From: Comamonas koreensis
GTDB lineage: Bacteria; Pseudomonadota; Gammaproteobacteria; Burkholderiales; Burkholderiaceae_C
Reading direction: 5' to 3'
Assembly (NCBI RefSeq): GCF_014076495.1
Contig: NZ_CP043575.1
Location: 2,294,001 to 2,358,000, forward strand
Length of the DNA: 64,000 bases
Part shown: positions 33,851 through 42,493 of the stretch, piece after piece
How the letters are laid out: every line of letters starts with the position of its first letter
How positions within the stretch are numbered: position 1 is the first letter of the stretch
The notes under the pieces: generated by a model
The model's database searches: none
Told to the model about the DNA's origin: nothing
What the model saw: the letters and a program-made list of their open reading frames with translations, nothing else
Position numbers and translations under genes: made by a program

Positions 33851-34785
33851 TGACGCCAACTCAGGACCGTTTTCAAGGCGCACTGCTGGGGCTGGCCTGC
33901 GGTGACGCGGTGGGCACCACGGTCGAGTTTCAGCCGCGCGGTAGCTTTGTGCCGCTGACGGACATGCTGGGCGGGGGCCCGTTCTCGCTGCGCGCGGGCC
34001 AGTGGACCGATGACACCTCGATGGCGCTGTGCCTGGCCGAGAGCCTGGTCACCAAGGGCGATTGCGACCCGGCCGACCAGATGGCGCGCTATGCCAACTG
34101 GTACCAGTGGGGTTACTGGAGCGCTACCGGCCATTGCTTTGACATTGGCATGGCCACGCGGGAAGCTTTGCAAAGGTTCTTGCTCACCGGCAATCCTCTG
34201 GCTGGCAGCACCGACCCGCACAGCGCTGGCAATGGCTCGATCATGCGGCTAGCACCTGTGGCGCTGCGCTTTTGCGGCGATGCGCAGCGCTTGCAGGACA
34301 AGGCGGCGCTCAGCTCGCAAACCACGCATGGCGCGGCCGAGTGCCTGGATGCCTGCCGCCTGCTGGCGGTCGCCATCGCCCGCGCGTTGCAGGGGCGGCC
34401 CAAAAACGAGGTGCTGGCGCTGTCGGATTTGCCACTGGCCAGCCCCCAGCTGCAGCAGATTGCACAGGGCCATTACCTGGCCAAAAGCCGGGACGACATC
34501 CACGGTTCGGGCTATGTGGTGCGTAGCCTCGAAGCGGCGCTGTGGTGCTTTGCCCGGCATGACTGCTTGGAGGACGCGGTGCTGGAGGCCGCGAATCTGG
34601 GCGACGATGCCGACACCACGGCGGCCATCACCGGCCAGATCGCGGGCGCTTTTTGGGGCGAGCAGGGCATACCGCGCCACTGGCTGCAGCGCCTGCACCT
34701 GGCCGATGAGATCCGGGCGCTGGCTGTGCAGCTGTGGCAGGCCAACCAGGGCTTGCCTGCCACTGGCTGCGATGCCGCGCGATAA
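33850..34785 (+). CDS. ADP-ribosylglycohydrolase (DraG/ARH family)
   Basis: A 311-residue all-helical ADP-ribosylglycohydrolase. The Mg-binding motifs are intact: GDAVG (18-22), WTDDTSM (52-58), GNGSIMR (128-134) and GDDADTTAA (251-259). The family cleaves ADP-ribose from proteins or RNA ends and related ADP-ribose conjugates. GGAGG lies six bases before ATG. It is the last enzyme gene of the kptA operon, and its pairing with KptA and an NrtR-like regulator points to ADP-ribose metabolism. Confidence 0.92.
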   Translation: MTPTQDRFQGALLGLACGDAVGTTVEFQPRGSFVPLTDMLGGGPFSLRAGQWTDDTSMALCLAESLVTKGDCDPADQMARYANWYQWGYWSATGHCFDIGMATREALQRFLLTGNPLAGSTDPHSAGNGSIMRLAPVALRFCGDAQRLQDKAALSSQTTHGAAECLDACRLLAVAIARALQGRPKNEVLALSDLPLASPQLQQIAQGHYLAKSRDDIHGSGYVVRSLEAALWCFARHDCLEDAVLEAANLGDDADTTAAITGQIAGAFWGEQGIPRHWLQRLHLADEIRALAVQLWQANQGLPATGCDAAR

Positions 34786-34817
34786 TCAGACCGCATACGG
34801 TATGGAGGGAGGATGCT

Positions 34818-35063
34818 ATGCGTGCGGTATTGGGTTTGGCAGGCTTACTGGTGGTGATGGCGATTGTGGCGCTGCTGATGAAGCAGAACATGGGCGTGAC
34901 GAAGGCGCCCGCGCCCGCCGCCGTCGAAGGCGTGCGCGTGCCGCAGATTGACACCAGCAAAGATGTGAATGCACAAAGCCGGCAGATCCAGCAGCAGGTG
35001 CAGGACCAGTTGAACCAGGCGGTGCAGCAGGATGCGCAGCGCCTGAAACAAGCCGAAGAGTGA
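34818..35063 (+). CDS. Small membrane-anchored protein, unknown function
   Basis: An 81-residue protein. Residues 3-21 form one membrane helix. A Pro/Ala linker follows and the C-terminal half (about 48-80) is Gln-rich and likely coiled coil (SRQIQQQVQDQLNQAVQQ). GGAGGGAGG lies before ATG 34818. It is 32 bases after the DraG gene and its stop overlaps the upstream GTG of the tadA fusion, so it may be co-transcribed with either. No family recognised. Confidence 0.7.
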   Translation: MRAVLGLAGLLVVMAIVALLMKQNMGVTKAPAPAAVEGVRVPQIDTSKDVNAQSRQIQQQVQDQLNQAVQQDAQRLKQAEE

Positions 35064-35068
35064 CGGCG

Positions 35069-36574
35069 ATGGCCGACAGCCTCGTCCCCGCCAGCACCGG
35101 CGGCCAGTTGCCCCCCCAGCCTGTTGACGCGCACTGGATGCGCGCTGCGCTGGAGCAGGCACGTGCCGCCGCCGAGGCAGGCGAAGTGCCCGTGGGTGCC
35201 GTGGTGGTGCGTGACGGCCAGATCGTCGGCCGGGGTTTTAACCACCCGATTGGCGCGCATGACCCCAGCGCCCATGCCGAGATCGAGGCCCTGCGCGATG
35301 CGGCCAAGCGCCTGGGCAATTACCGGCTCGATGGCTGTGCCTTGTATGTCACTTTGGAGCCTTGCGCGATGTGCGCCGGTGCCATCTTGCATGCGCGCCT
35401 GGACCGCGTGGTCTGGGGCGCTGCCGAGCCGCGTACCGGTGCCGGGGGATCGGTGCTGGACCTGTTTGCGCAGGCTGCACTGAACCACCACACGGCGGTG
35501 ACCGCGGGTGTGCTGGCGCACGAGGCTGCAGCCCTGCTCACCGAATTTTTTGGCAAGCGCCGCGTGCAGCAAAAGCAGCAGGCGCTGGCCAGCCACCCGC
35601 TGCGTGACGACGCACTGCGCACGCCCGATGCGCTGTTTGCGCCCGCATTGGACTGCGCCTGCCCCAGCTGCTTTTACAGCGAGTGGCCGGCTTTGGGCGG
35701 CCTGCGCCTGCATGCCAAAGACAGCGCGGGCCAAAACCCACCGCCAGCCGCCGCTGCCCGGCAATGGCTGCTGCTGCCCGGCCTGCCGGCGCAGCAAGGG
35801 CTGTTTCGCGAACTGGCCGCTGGCCTGGCCGCGCGCGGTGACCGCGTGGTGGCACCCGATTGGCTGGGCCTGGGGCGCAGCGACAAGCCCAAAAAGGACA
35901 ATCGCCTGGGCGATCCCCAGCAACTGGCGATACTGCAAGACCTTGTCCACCAGTTGCATCTGGAGGGCGAACAGGGCCTGGTCGTCGTTGCCCATGGCGA
36001 TGCCGCGCGCCTGGCCCAGGCGTTGGTGGCACAGCAGGCTGCGCTGGGCAAGCCGGTGCAGGGGCTATGGCTGATCAACCCGCCGAATCCCGCAGCGCCG
36101 AGCGCCGACTACCGCCTCTGGCTGGAGCAATTGGCGCGCAAACCGGCGCTGGGCATTGCCGCTGCGCTGGGCACCAGCGCGGTCGATGCTGCGATGGATG
36201 CGGACCGCCAGCAATGGGCGGCGCAGTTCCCCGACAAGGGCTACCGCGCAGGGCTGCGCGCCTGGGCACGCGATGCCTTGGCGGCGCTGGATGCGCCCGT
36301 TGTGATGCCAAGCGCATCAGCGCCAGCGCTTCCTGTGCTGGTCAGCCTGGGCGAGCAAGCCCGCTGGTGGCCGGCACCTGCGCAGGGACTGGAGGCCTGG
36401 CTGGCAGCAGTCGCTACAGCGGCAGGCGGCGCCGGGCCGCTGGCTTGGCAGCGCTGCGCAGGCGGTGACTGGCTGCCGCTGCAAAACAGCGCGGCACTGC
36501 TGCAGGCCAGCCGCTTCTTTGATGCGGGTGCCGAGGCCGCAGCGCTGGGCTTGGTGGCGGCGGCTTGGCGCTGA
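35069..36574 (+). CDS. tadA: tRNA adenosine(34) deaminase fused to a degenerate alpha/beta-hydrolase-like domain
   Basis: A 501-residue protein. Residues 20-165 are TadA, which converts A34 to inosine in tRNA-Arg(ACG): H69-A-E71 and PCAMC (98-102) bind zinc and catalyse. A Cys cluster (DCACPSC at 195-201) follows. Residues 230-500 resemble an alpha/beta hydrolase of the haloalkane dehalogenase type (VVAPDWLGLGRSDKPKKD), but the nucleophile elbow reads VVAHGDA (306-312), with neither the Ser nor Asp nucleophile. ATG 35069 has GAAGAG eight bases upstream; GTG 35060 is an alternative. Typical TadA is about 150-170 residues. Confidence 0.9.
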   Translation: MADSLVPASTGGQLPPQPVDAHWMRAALEQARAAAEAGEVPVGAVVVRDGQIVGRGFNHPIGAHDPSAHAEIEALRDAAKRLGNYRLDGCALYVTLEPCAMCAGAILHARLDRVVWGAAEPRTGAGGSVLDLFAQAALNHHTAVTAGVLAHEAAALLTEFFGKRRVQQKQQALASHPLRDDALRTPDALFAPALDCACPSCFYSEWPALGGLRLHAKDSAGQNPPPAAAARQWLLLPGLPAQQGLFRELAAGLAARGDRVVAPDWLGLGRSDKPKKDNRLGDPQQLAILQDLVHQLHLEGEQGLVVVAHGDAARLAQALVAQQAALGKPVQGLWLINPPNPAAPSADYRLWLEQLARKPALGIAAALGTSAVDAAMDADRQQWAAQFPDKGYRAGLRAWARDALAALDAPVVMPSASAPALPVLVSLGEQARWWPAPAQGLEAWLAAVATAAGGAGPLAWQRCAGGDWLPLQNSAALLQASRFFDAGAEAAALGLVAAAWR

Positions 36575-36632
36575 GCCTATCTGCTGCACAATAGCCCGCA
36601 GCTGTTCCGTTTTCTGACCGACTTTTTTTGCT

Positions 36633-37874
36633 ATGAGCTCCACCCCCAAACACCAGGCACCGATCACCGGCATCATCCACCACCCCTACACCGCCGATGC
36701 GCCCTTTGCAGCGCCGCAGCCCGGCGTGTTCAAGGCATCGAGCGTGTTCTTTCCCAACGTGGCGGCAATGCGCAGCTGGGACTGGAAGGACAAGAGCGCC
36801 TTCACCTACGGCCTGCACGGCACGCCCACCACCTACATTCTGGAAGAGCGCATTGCCACCTTGGAAGGCGGCAGCCACTGCGTGCTGGTGCCCAGCGGCC
36901 TGGCATCGATCTCGGTGATTGGCCTGGCGTTGCTCAAGAGCGGCGACCATGTGCTGCTGCCCGACAACGTCTATGGCCCGAGCAAGGGCTTTGCCGAGAG
37001 CGAGCTGCAGCGCTTTGGCGTCAGCATCGGCTACTACGACCCGATGCGGGTGGACCATTGCGCCAGCCTGATCCAGGACAACACCCGCCTGGTGTGGCTG
37101 GAGGCGGCCGGCTCGGTCAGCATGGAATTCCCCGATTTGCTGGGTCTTGTGCGCCTGTGCAAGGAAAAAGGCATTGCCACGGCGCTGGACAACACCTGGG
37201 GCGCGGGCCTGGCCTTCAACTGCTTTGACCTGGATGGCGACGGCAGCTACCGCCTGGGCGTGGATGTGTCGGCGCATTCGCTCACCAAGTACCCCAGCGG
37301 CGGCGGCGATGTGCTGATGGGCTCCATCGTGTCGCGGGATGCAGCCGTGCACCGCAAGGTGCAGGCCACGCATATGCACCTGGGCCTGGGCGTGGGAGTG
37401 AACGATATCGAAACCGTGCTGCGCAGCCTGCCCAGCCTGGCGCTGCGCTACCACGCGCAAGATGCGGCAGCCCGGCAGTTGGCCGCCTTCATGGCCGAGC
37501 AGCCCGCCGTGGTGCAGCTGCTGCACCCAGCCTTTGCCGGCTCGCCCGGCCATGCGCATTGGCAGCAGCTCTGTGGCGCGGGCAGCGTGGCGGGCAAGCA
37601 GGGCGCAGCCGCAGGACTCTTTAGCGTGGTGATCGATCCGCGCTACAGCCAGCAGCAGATCGACCTGTTCTGCGAGAGCCTGCGCCTGTTCAAGTTGGCC
37701 TACAGCTGGGGCGGCCCGATCAGTCTGGTGGTGCCCTACAAGATCAGCAGCATGCGCGCGCTGGGCGAGTCCCAGCTGCAGCCGGGTACGGTAGTGCGCT
37801 TTTCGATCGGGCTCGAAGATGCCAACGACCTGCAGCAGGATCTGGCGCAAGCGCTGCAAAAAGCCTTTGGCTAA
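36633..37874 (+). CDS. metC: Cystathionine beta-lyase
   Basis: A 413-residue PLP enzyme of the Cys/Met family. The PLP lysine is in AHSLTKYPSGGGDV; YGLHGTPTTYILEERIA and LDNTWGAGLAF are typical of MetC from proteobacteria. It splits cystathionine to homocysteine, pyruvate and ammonia. It is alone in its transcript and ends at a bidirectional terminator. Confidence 0.9.
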   Translation: MSSTPKHQAPITGIIHHPYTADAPFAAPQPGVFKASSVFFPNVAAMRSWDWKDKSAFTYGLHGTPTTYILEERIATLEGGSHCVLVPSGLASISVIGLALLKSGDHVLLPDNVYGPSKGFAESELQRFGVSIGYYDPMRVDHCASLIQDNTRLVWLEAAGSVSMEFPDLLGLVRLCKEKGIATALDNTWGAGLAFNCFDLDGDGSYRLGVDVSAHSLTKYPSGGGDVLMGSIVSRDAAVHRKVQATHMHLGLGVGVNDIETVLRSLPSLALRYHAQDAAARQLAAFMAEQPAVVQLLHPAFAGSPGHAHWQQLCGAGSVAGKQGAAAGLFSVVIDPRYSQQQIDLFCESLRLFKLAYSWGGPISLVVPYKISSMRALGESQLQPGTVVRFSIGLEDANDLQQDLAQALQKAFG

Positions 37875-37905
37875 GAACCTGTTCTAAGGGGTAGGGCTAG
37901 CCGCA

Positions 37906-37942
37906 TAAATGCCGCCAGCACCGCGCTGGCGGCATTTTTATT
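37906..37942. terminator. Bidirectional terminator between metC and tesA
   Basis: ATGCCGCCAGC and GCTGGCGGCAT form an 11-base stem with a five-base loop, followed by a T-run on the plus strand. The tesA stop codon on the minus strand lies within its right flank. Confidence 0.9.
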
Positions 37943-38633
37943 TCATCAGCTTTTGCAGCTCGGGCCAGACATTGGCCAGCAGCTGCGGGTGGGCGCTGGC
38001 CAATGGGTGGATGCGGTCGGCCTGGAAGTTCTTTTCCGCGTTGGGCACATCGGCCACGCCGTGCAGCAAGAAGGGCACGACAGCGGTTTTCTTCTCGCGC
38101 GCCAGGCTGGTGAAGACCTGGGCAAAGTCCGTGGTGTACTTGCTGCCGTAGTTGGGCGGCACCTGCATGCCCAGCAGCAGCACCTGGGCGCCAGCCTTTT
38201 GGGCGCTTTCCACCATCGCTGCCAGGTTGGCCCGGGTGCTGGCCAGCGGCAGGCCGCGCAGCGCATCGTTGGCCCCCAGCTCCAGCACGACGATGCCGGG
38301 CTTGTGCTGCGTCAGCAGCTGGCCAAAGCGGGCCCGGCCGCCGGCGGTGGTGTCGCCGCTGATGCTGGCGTTGTGCACCTGGTAGGCGCCTGCGTTTTTG
38401 CTTTGTTCGAGCTTGTCCTGCAGCAGCGCCACCCAGCCGGTGCCGCGGGCAATGCCGTATTCGGCGCTGATCGAGTCGCCCACCACCAAAATCGTGGCAG
38501 GCGCCTGTGGTGCAGCAGCCTGTGCTGTAAAACCTATAGCGATGGAGGTCATCATTGACAACGCTACGATGCTGCGCAGACACCGGCGTCGCGTGACGGG
38601 TGTTCGATCATTGGAGGAAAGATTGGTTGTCAT
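37938..38633 (-). CDS. tesA: SGNH/GDSL hydrolase, TesA-type arylesterase/thioesterase
   Basis: A 231-residue exported esterase. A signal peptide with an RRRCLR n-region ends near AQA at about 39. SGNH blocks are GDSIS, ISGDTTAGG, LGANDALRG and DRIHPLA. Related TesA enzymes hydrolyse acyl esters, thioesters and lysophospholipids in the periplasm. The start codon (38633) overlaps, on the opposite strand, the start of the ABC ATPase gene; no later start keeps the basic n-region. Confidence 0.9.
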   Translation of the reverse strand: MTTNLSSNDRTPVTRRRCLRSIVALSMMTSIAIGFTAQAAAPQAPATILVVGDSISAEYGIARGTGWVALLQDKLEQSKNAGAYQVHNASISGDTTAGGRARFGQLLTQHKPGIVVLELGANDALRGLPLASTRANLAAMVESAQKAGAQVLLLGMQVPPNYGSKYTTDFAQVFTSLAREKKTAVVPFLLHGVADVPNAEKNFQADRIHPLASAHPQLLANVWPELQKLMK

Positions 38634-39345
38634 GACAGATGCAGTGCTTTCTCAATCGCAGGCGCCTGAGGCGGTGTTGGTGGCCCAGGGCCTGGGTAAA
38701 TCGGTCTCGGATTCGACTGGCAGTTTGACCATTCTGCGTGATGTGGACTTTAGCATCGCGCAGGGGGAAACCGTGGCGATTGTCGGTGCATCGGGCTCGG
38801 GCAAAAGCACCTTGCTGTCGATCCTGGCGGGCCTCGATACCCCCAGCGTGGGCACGGTGCGGATTGCTGGCCAGGACCTGTTTGCGCTGAGCGAAGACGA
38901 CCGGGCAGCGCTGCGTGCGCGCACGATGGGATTTGTGTTTCAGAACTTTCAATTGATGGGCAATTTGACGGCGCTGGAAAACGTGATGCTGCCCCTCGAG
39001 TTGGCTGGCCAGCGCGATGCCCGCAAGCAGGCGACTGCCATGCTTGAGCGTGTGGGCCTGGGCCAGCGCCTCGCCCACTACCCCAAGCTACTGTCGGGTG
39101 GCGAGCAGCAGCGCGTGGCACTGGCCCGCGCCTTTGTCGTGCAGCCCGCTGTGCTGCTGGCCGACGAGCCCACCGGCAGCCTGGACTTTGCCACCGGCGA
39201 AGCGGTGATGCAGCTGGTGATGGACCTGAACCGCGAGGCGGGCACGACCCTGATCATGGTCACGCACGACCGCGCCATTGCCGCCCAGTGCCAGCGCGTG
39301 ATCACTATCGCCGCCGGCGCCGTCGTGCAAGACAGCCGCATTTAA
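38632..39345 (+). CDS. ABC transporter ATP-binding protein (YbbA-like)
   Basis: A 237-residue ATPase of the MacB/LolD/YbbA type. Walker A is GASGSGKST, the signature is LSGGEQQRVALARA, Walker B is VLLADEPTGSLD, and the H-loop is in MVTHDRA. In E. coli ybbA is divergent from tesA and followed by permease ybbP; here no permease follows. ATG 38632 is the usual call, but GGAGG sits five bases before an in-frame TTG at 38623, which would lengthen the overlap with tesA. Confidence 0.88.
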   Translation: MTDAVLSQSQAPEAVLVAQGLGKSVSDSTGSLTILRDVDFSIAQGETVAIVGASGSGKSTLLSILAGLDTPSVGTVRIAGQDLFALSEDDRAALRARTMGFVFQNFQLMGNLTALENVMLPLELAGQRDARKQATAMLERVGLGQRLAHYPKLLSGGEQQRVALARAFVVQPAVLLADEPTGSLDFATGEAVMQLVMDLNREAGTTLIMVTHDRAIAAQCQRVITIAAGAVVQDSRI

Positions 39346-39473
39346 ATTCTTTATCGTCTTTTTTTATGCATTAAGACATCGGTAAGCTCCGCCCGCCACA
39401 GTGCCCACCTACAGATTGCGCTGTTGCCGGGTGAACTCCCATCCAGAGCGGCCTTCTGCGCGAGGGGCTTGCG

Positions 39474-40070
39474 ATGGATGCATTGAATCTGCAATGGTTT
39501 GCATGGATGGCTGGGGGCTTTGGGCCCACCGCCTGGGTGTTGGCGCTGGCCCGCTGGCTGGGCATGGACGGCGTGGCGCTGGCCGGGGCGGCGCTGCTGT
39601 GGCTGTGGTGGAAGCGGCCGGCGGACCGCCTGTACCTGCTGGGCAGCATGCTGTGCTGCGCCGCTGCCGTGTTGCTGGCGCACCGGCTCGCCGTCTGGCT
39701 GGGGCATCCCCGCCCCTTTGTGATGGGGCTGAGCCCCGCCTATATTGACCATGCCGCCCGGGGCTCACTGCCCAGCGCGCATGCCAGCGCAGTCTTTACC
39801 CTGGGATTTTGCCTGCTGTGGTTGCGGCAGTTGCGCCTGGGCGGCGCGGCCATCGTGGCCGTGGCGCTGGCGGTGAGCTGGGGCCGGGTGTACTGCGGCG
39901 TGCATTTTCCACTCGATATTGCAGCCGGCGCTGCGCTGGGCGGGGTGATCGCGCTGTTGTTCGGCTGGCTGTGGCGGCATGCCGGGCCGGTGGTGCAAGA
40001 TCCTGCTGACCTGGCTCTGCAGGGCGCTGCAGCGCCACGCCCATCGCCGCTACCCGCATCGGTGGAATAA
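39474..40070 (+). CDS. PAP2 family membrane phosphatase
   Basis: A 198-residue membrane protein with about five helices. The three PAP2 motifs are present: RLAVWLGHPRP (Arg in place of the usual first Lys), PSAH, and SWGRVYCGVHFPLD with the catalytic His. The family includes undecaprenyl-diphosphatases and lipid A phosphatases. It precedes an ArnT-like glycosyltransferase by three bases, so the two probably act on an isoprenoid-linked or lipid A substrate. Confidence 0.88.
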   Translation: MDALNLQWFAWMAGGFGPTAWVLALARWLGMDGVALAGAALLWLWWKRPADRLYLLGSMLCCAAAVLLAHRLAVWLGHPRPFVMGLSPAYIDHAARGSLPSAHASAVFTLGFCLLWLRQLRLGGAAIVAVALAVSWGRVYCGVHFPLDIAAGAALGGVIALLFGWLWRHAGPVVQDPADLALQGAAAPRPSPLPASVE

Positions 40071-40073
40071 GGC

Positions 40074-41690
40074 ATGAACAGTCTCGCTTCTGCGCGGGCC
40101 GTGCCTGCCCGCGTTGCTTGGTCGATCCAGGTCCGCATGGCACTCTTGCTAGCGCTGTGGCTGCTGGCGCTGGCCTGGCTGCGGCCGCTCAGCGATCCGG
40201 ATGAGGGCAGGTACGCTGTGGCTGCCTTGCAGATGCTGCGCAGCGGCGACTGGGTGACGCCTGCGCTCAACGGCCTGCCGTTTTTCCACAAGCCGCCGCT
40301 GTACTACTGGCTCGCTGCTACGGGCTTGCAGGTCGCGGGCGTCCATGAATGGGTGGCGCGCCTGCCGTCGCTGCTGGGCGCATGGCTGGCGGCAATGTCC
40401 TTGTTCGCCCTGCTCAAACGCTATGCCAGCCAGTCGGTAGCCGTGGCTGCTGCCGTGGTGCTGGTGACCATGCCCTACACCTACCTGGCCGCGCAGTACG
40501 CCAATATGGACATGCTGCTGGCCGGCTGCCTGACGGCCTGCATCTGCAGCGCTGCGATGGCGACCCTGGAGGCGCGCCAGGCGTCGGGCCGCATCCGGGG
40601 CATGGCGTGGATGGGCTGGCTGGCTGCGGCCGGTGCCTGGGCCGGGCTGGGCTTTTTGGCCAAGGGCCTGATTGCGCTGGTGCTGCCCGGCATGGTCTGG
40701 GCCCTCTGGCTGGTCTGGGACCGGCGCTGGCGCCAATGGTGGCTGCCTTTGCATGCCGCGGCATGGCTGCCGGTGCTGCTGATTGCCGGCCCCTGGGTGT
40801 TCATGGCGCAAGAGCGCCACAGCGGCTTTTTCCACTACTTTTTTGTCACCCAGCACTTTCAGCGCTACACCGGCAGCAGCTTCAACAACCCCCAGCCCTG
40901 GTGGTTCTATGGTGCGGTGATCGCACTGGCCGCCTTGCCTTGGACGGGCTGGGCGCTGGCTGCTGGCTGGCGCAGCTGGAGGCGCAGGCGTCTGGACGGA
41001 TCGGCTGCGAAGCCAGCAGCACGGCCGGCCGAGCAGACCTTGGTGCAAAGCCTGGACCGGCTGATGCTGGTCTGGTTTGCCGTCATCGTGCTGTTCTTCT
41101 CGGTGCCGCACAGCAAGATCGTGGGCTATGTGCTGCCTGCGCTGCCACCGCTGGCCTATGCGGTGGTGCGGCTGGTGCAAGCCGCTGGCTGGCAGCGCTG
41201 GGGCCGGCATACGGCGGCGTTGGCCGCGCTGTTGTGTGTGGCGCTGGCCGTGGCGCTGGGCACGGTGGCTGTGCCTGCCAAGGCCCAATGGCGCGCACTG
41301 CGCAGCCTGCCGGTGCAGTCGGCGGACCGCGTGGTGATGCTTGAGCACCTGTACTACGAAGTGCCTTTTTACCTGCCCGCCATGGCCGATCCGCTGGTGG
41401 TGGACGACTGGAGCACCGAGGACCAGCAGGCCGACAACTGGAAGAAGGAGCTGAGCGATGCTGCGCAGTTTGCGCCGCAGCTGGGCAGCCGTGTCTTGCT
41501 GGATGCGCAGAGCTTGCAAGCCTATGCCTGCGCGCATCCGCAGCAGCGCCTGTGGGTCGTTGGCAGCGCCGAGGCGGCCCAGCGCCAGATGCCGGCGCTG
41601 GCCACTGCCGCAGCGGCCCTGCATTTGGGCAGCACCCAGGTCTGGCAATTGCAGGCGGGCCAGGCCTGCGACCGAGGCACGGGCCGTTGA
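40074..41690 (+). CDS. ArnT-like glycosyltransferase (GT83/GT39 family)
   Basis: A 538-residue inner membrane protein with about twelve helices. The N-terminal LSDPDEGRYAVAALQM holds the acidic pair of the first periplasmic loop, followed by FFHKPPLYYWLAA, both typical of ArnT/PMT-like transferases that use undecaprenyl-phosphate sugars. A periplasmic C-terminal domain (about 405-530) follows. It is coupled to the PAP2 gene. The sugar and acceptor (lipid A or another glycan) are unknown. Confidence 0.88.
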   Translation: MNSLASARAVPARVAWSIQVRMALLLALWLLALAWLRPLSDPDEGRYAVAALQMLRSGDWVTPALNGLPFFHKPPLYYWLAATGLQVAGVHEWVARLPSLLGAWLAAMSLFALLKRYASQSVAVAAAVVLVTMPYTYLAAQYANMDMLLAGCLTACICSAAMATLEARQASGRIRGMAWMGWLAAAGAWAGLGFLAKGLIALVLPGMVWALWLVWDRRWRQWWLPLHAAAWLPVLLIAGPWVFMAQERHSGFFHYFFVTQHFQRYTGSSFNNPQPWWFYGAVIALAALPWTGWALAAGWRSWRRRRLDGSAAKPAARPAEQTLVQSLDRLMLVWFAVIVLFFSVPHSKIVGYVLPALPPLAYAVVRLVQAAGWQRWGRHTAALAALLCVALAVALGTVAVPAKAQWRALRSLPVQSADRVVMLEHLYYEVPFYLPAMADPLVVDDWSTEDQQADNWKKELSDAAQFAPQLGSRVLLDAQSLQAYACAHPQQRLWVVGSAEAAQRQMPALATAAAALHLGSTQVWQLQAGQACDRGTGR

Positions 41691-41693
41691 GTC

Positions 41694-41717
41694 ACAGCGC
41701 GGCCATGGCCGCGCTGT
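41694..41717. repeat. Perfect 24-bp palindrome after the glycosyltransferase gene
   Basis: The sequence ACAGCGCGGCCA and its reverse complement meet at 41705/41706. It begins four bases after the stop. As RNA it would make a strong GC-rich hairpin with a CATG loop, but no T-run follows. A weak terminator or mRNA-stability element is possible. Confidence 0.6.
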
Positions 41718-41798
41718 TCGCGTTGGACTACATCGGTTGTCGCCAAGCAGGGGTATAACCAGAGGCTTTCCTATCCTCTGCATGTCCTGAAAGTGAGA

Positions 41799-42362
41799 AT
41801 GACTGTGGCAAAACCCCAAATCGGCGTGATCGTTGGCAGCAACAGCAAGACCTCGATCAACAAGCAACTGGCGCATGGCCTGGTCAACCTGGTGCAGAAC
41901 CAGGCGGACTTCGAGTTCCTGGACCTGAGCGCGCTGCCGTTCTACAACCGCGACGACGATGCCGACGCCTATCCGGCGGCATTTACCGCTTTCAAAGACA
42001 AGGTGCGCAGCAAGAACGGCATCCTGTTTGTGACGCCCGAGCACAACCGCTCGGTGCCGGCCTACCTGAAAAACGCGTTGGACGGCGCCAGCCGCCCCTA
42101 TGGCAGTGGCGCATGGAACGGCATCCCCGCCGGCATCATAGGCACCTCGACCGGTGGTCCGGCCACCTCGATGGCCCAGCAGCATTTGCGCAATATTCTG
42201 GTGTTTCTGGACATGCCGGCGATGGCGCAGCCCGAGGGCTTTATCCGCTGGACCGATGGCCTGATCAGTGCCGATGGCAAGGTGGCCGAGGCCAGCGAAA
42301 AGTTTTTGCGCAGCTACATGGAGCGCTTTCTGGCCTGGGTGGCTCTGCACCCGAAGAAATAA
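41799..42362 (+). CDS. NADPH-dependent FMN reductase family protein
   Basis: A 187-residue flavodoxin-fold protein. GVIVGSNSKTSINKQL binds FMN phosphate, and FVTPEHNRSVPAYLKNALD is the second family motif. Members reduce quinones, azo dyes or FMN with NAD(P)H in the cytosol. GTG 41793 is an alternative start. It appears to be a single gene. Confidence 0.9.
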   Translation: MTVAKPQIGVIVGSNSKTSINKQLAHGLVNLVQNQADFEFLDLSALPFYNRDDDADAYPAAFTAFKDKVRSKNGILFVTPEHNRSVPAYLKNALDGASRPYGSGAWNGIPAGIIGTSTGGPATSMAQQHLRNILVFLDMPAMAQPEGFIRWTDGLISADGKVAEASEKFLRSYMERFLAWVALHPKK

Positions 42363-42493
42363 GCCATCAGCGCTGGGTAGGGGGCTGCCGTCGCTGGCAA
42401 TGGCGCCCACCGCAACGCGTTTTGCTGTGGTTGCCACCATGGTTGCCAGGGCTGCGGTACGATGCAGCCAAATTTTTTTTGACCAGGGCTGCC

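Noticed and set aside
42440..42470. Short direct repeat GGTTGCCA in the gap before the carboxylesterase
   Set aside because: Only two short copies; no array and no link to a mobile element.
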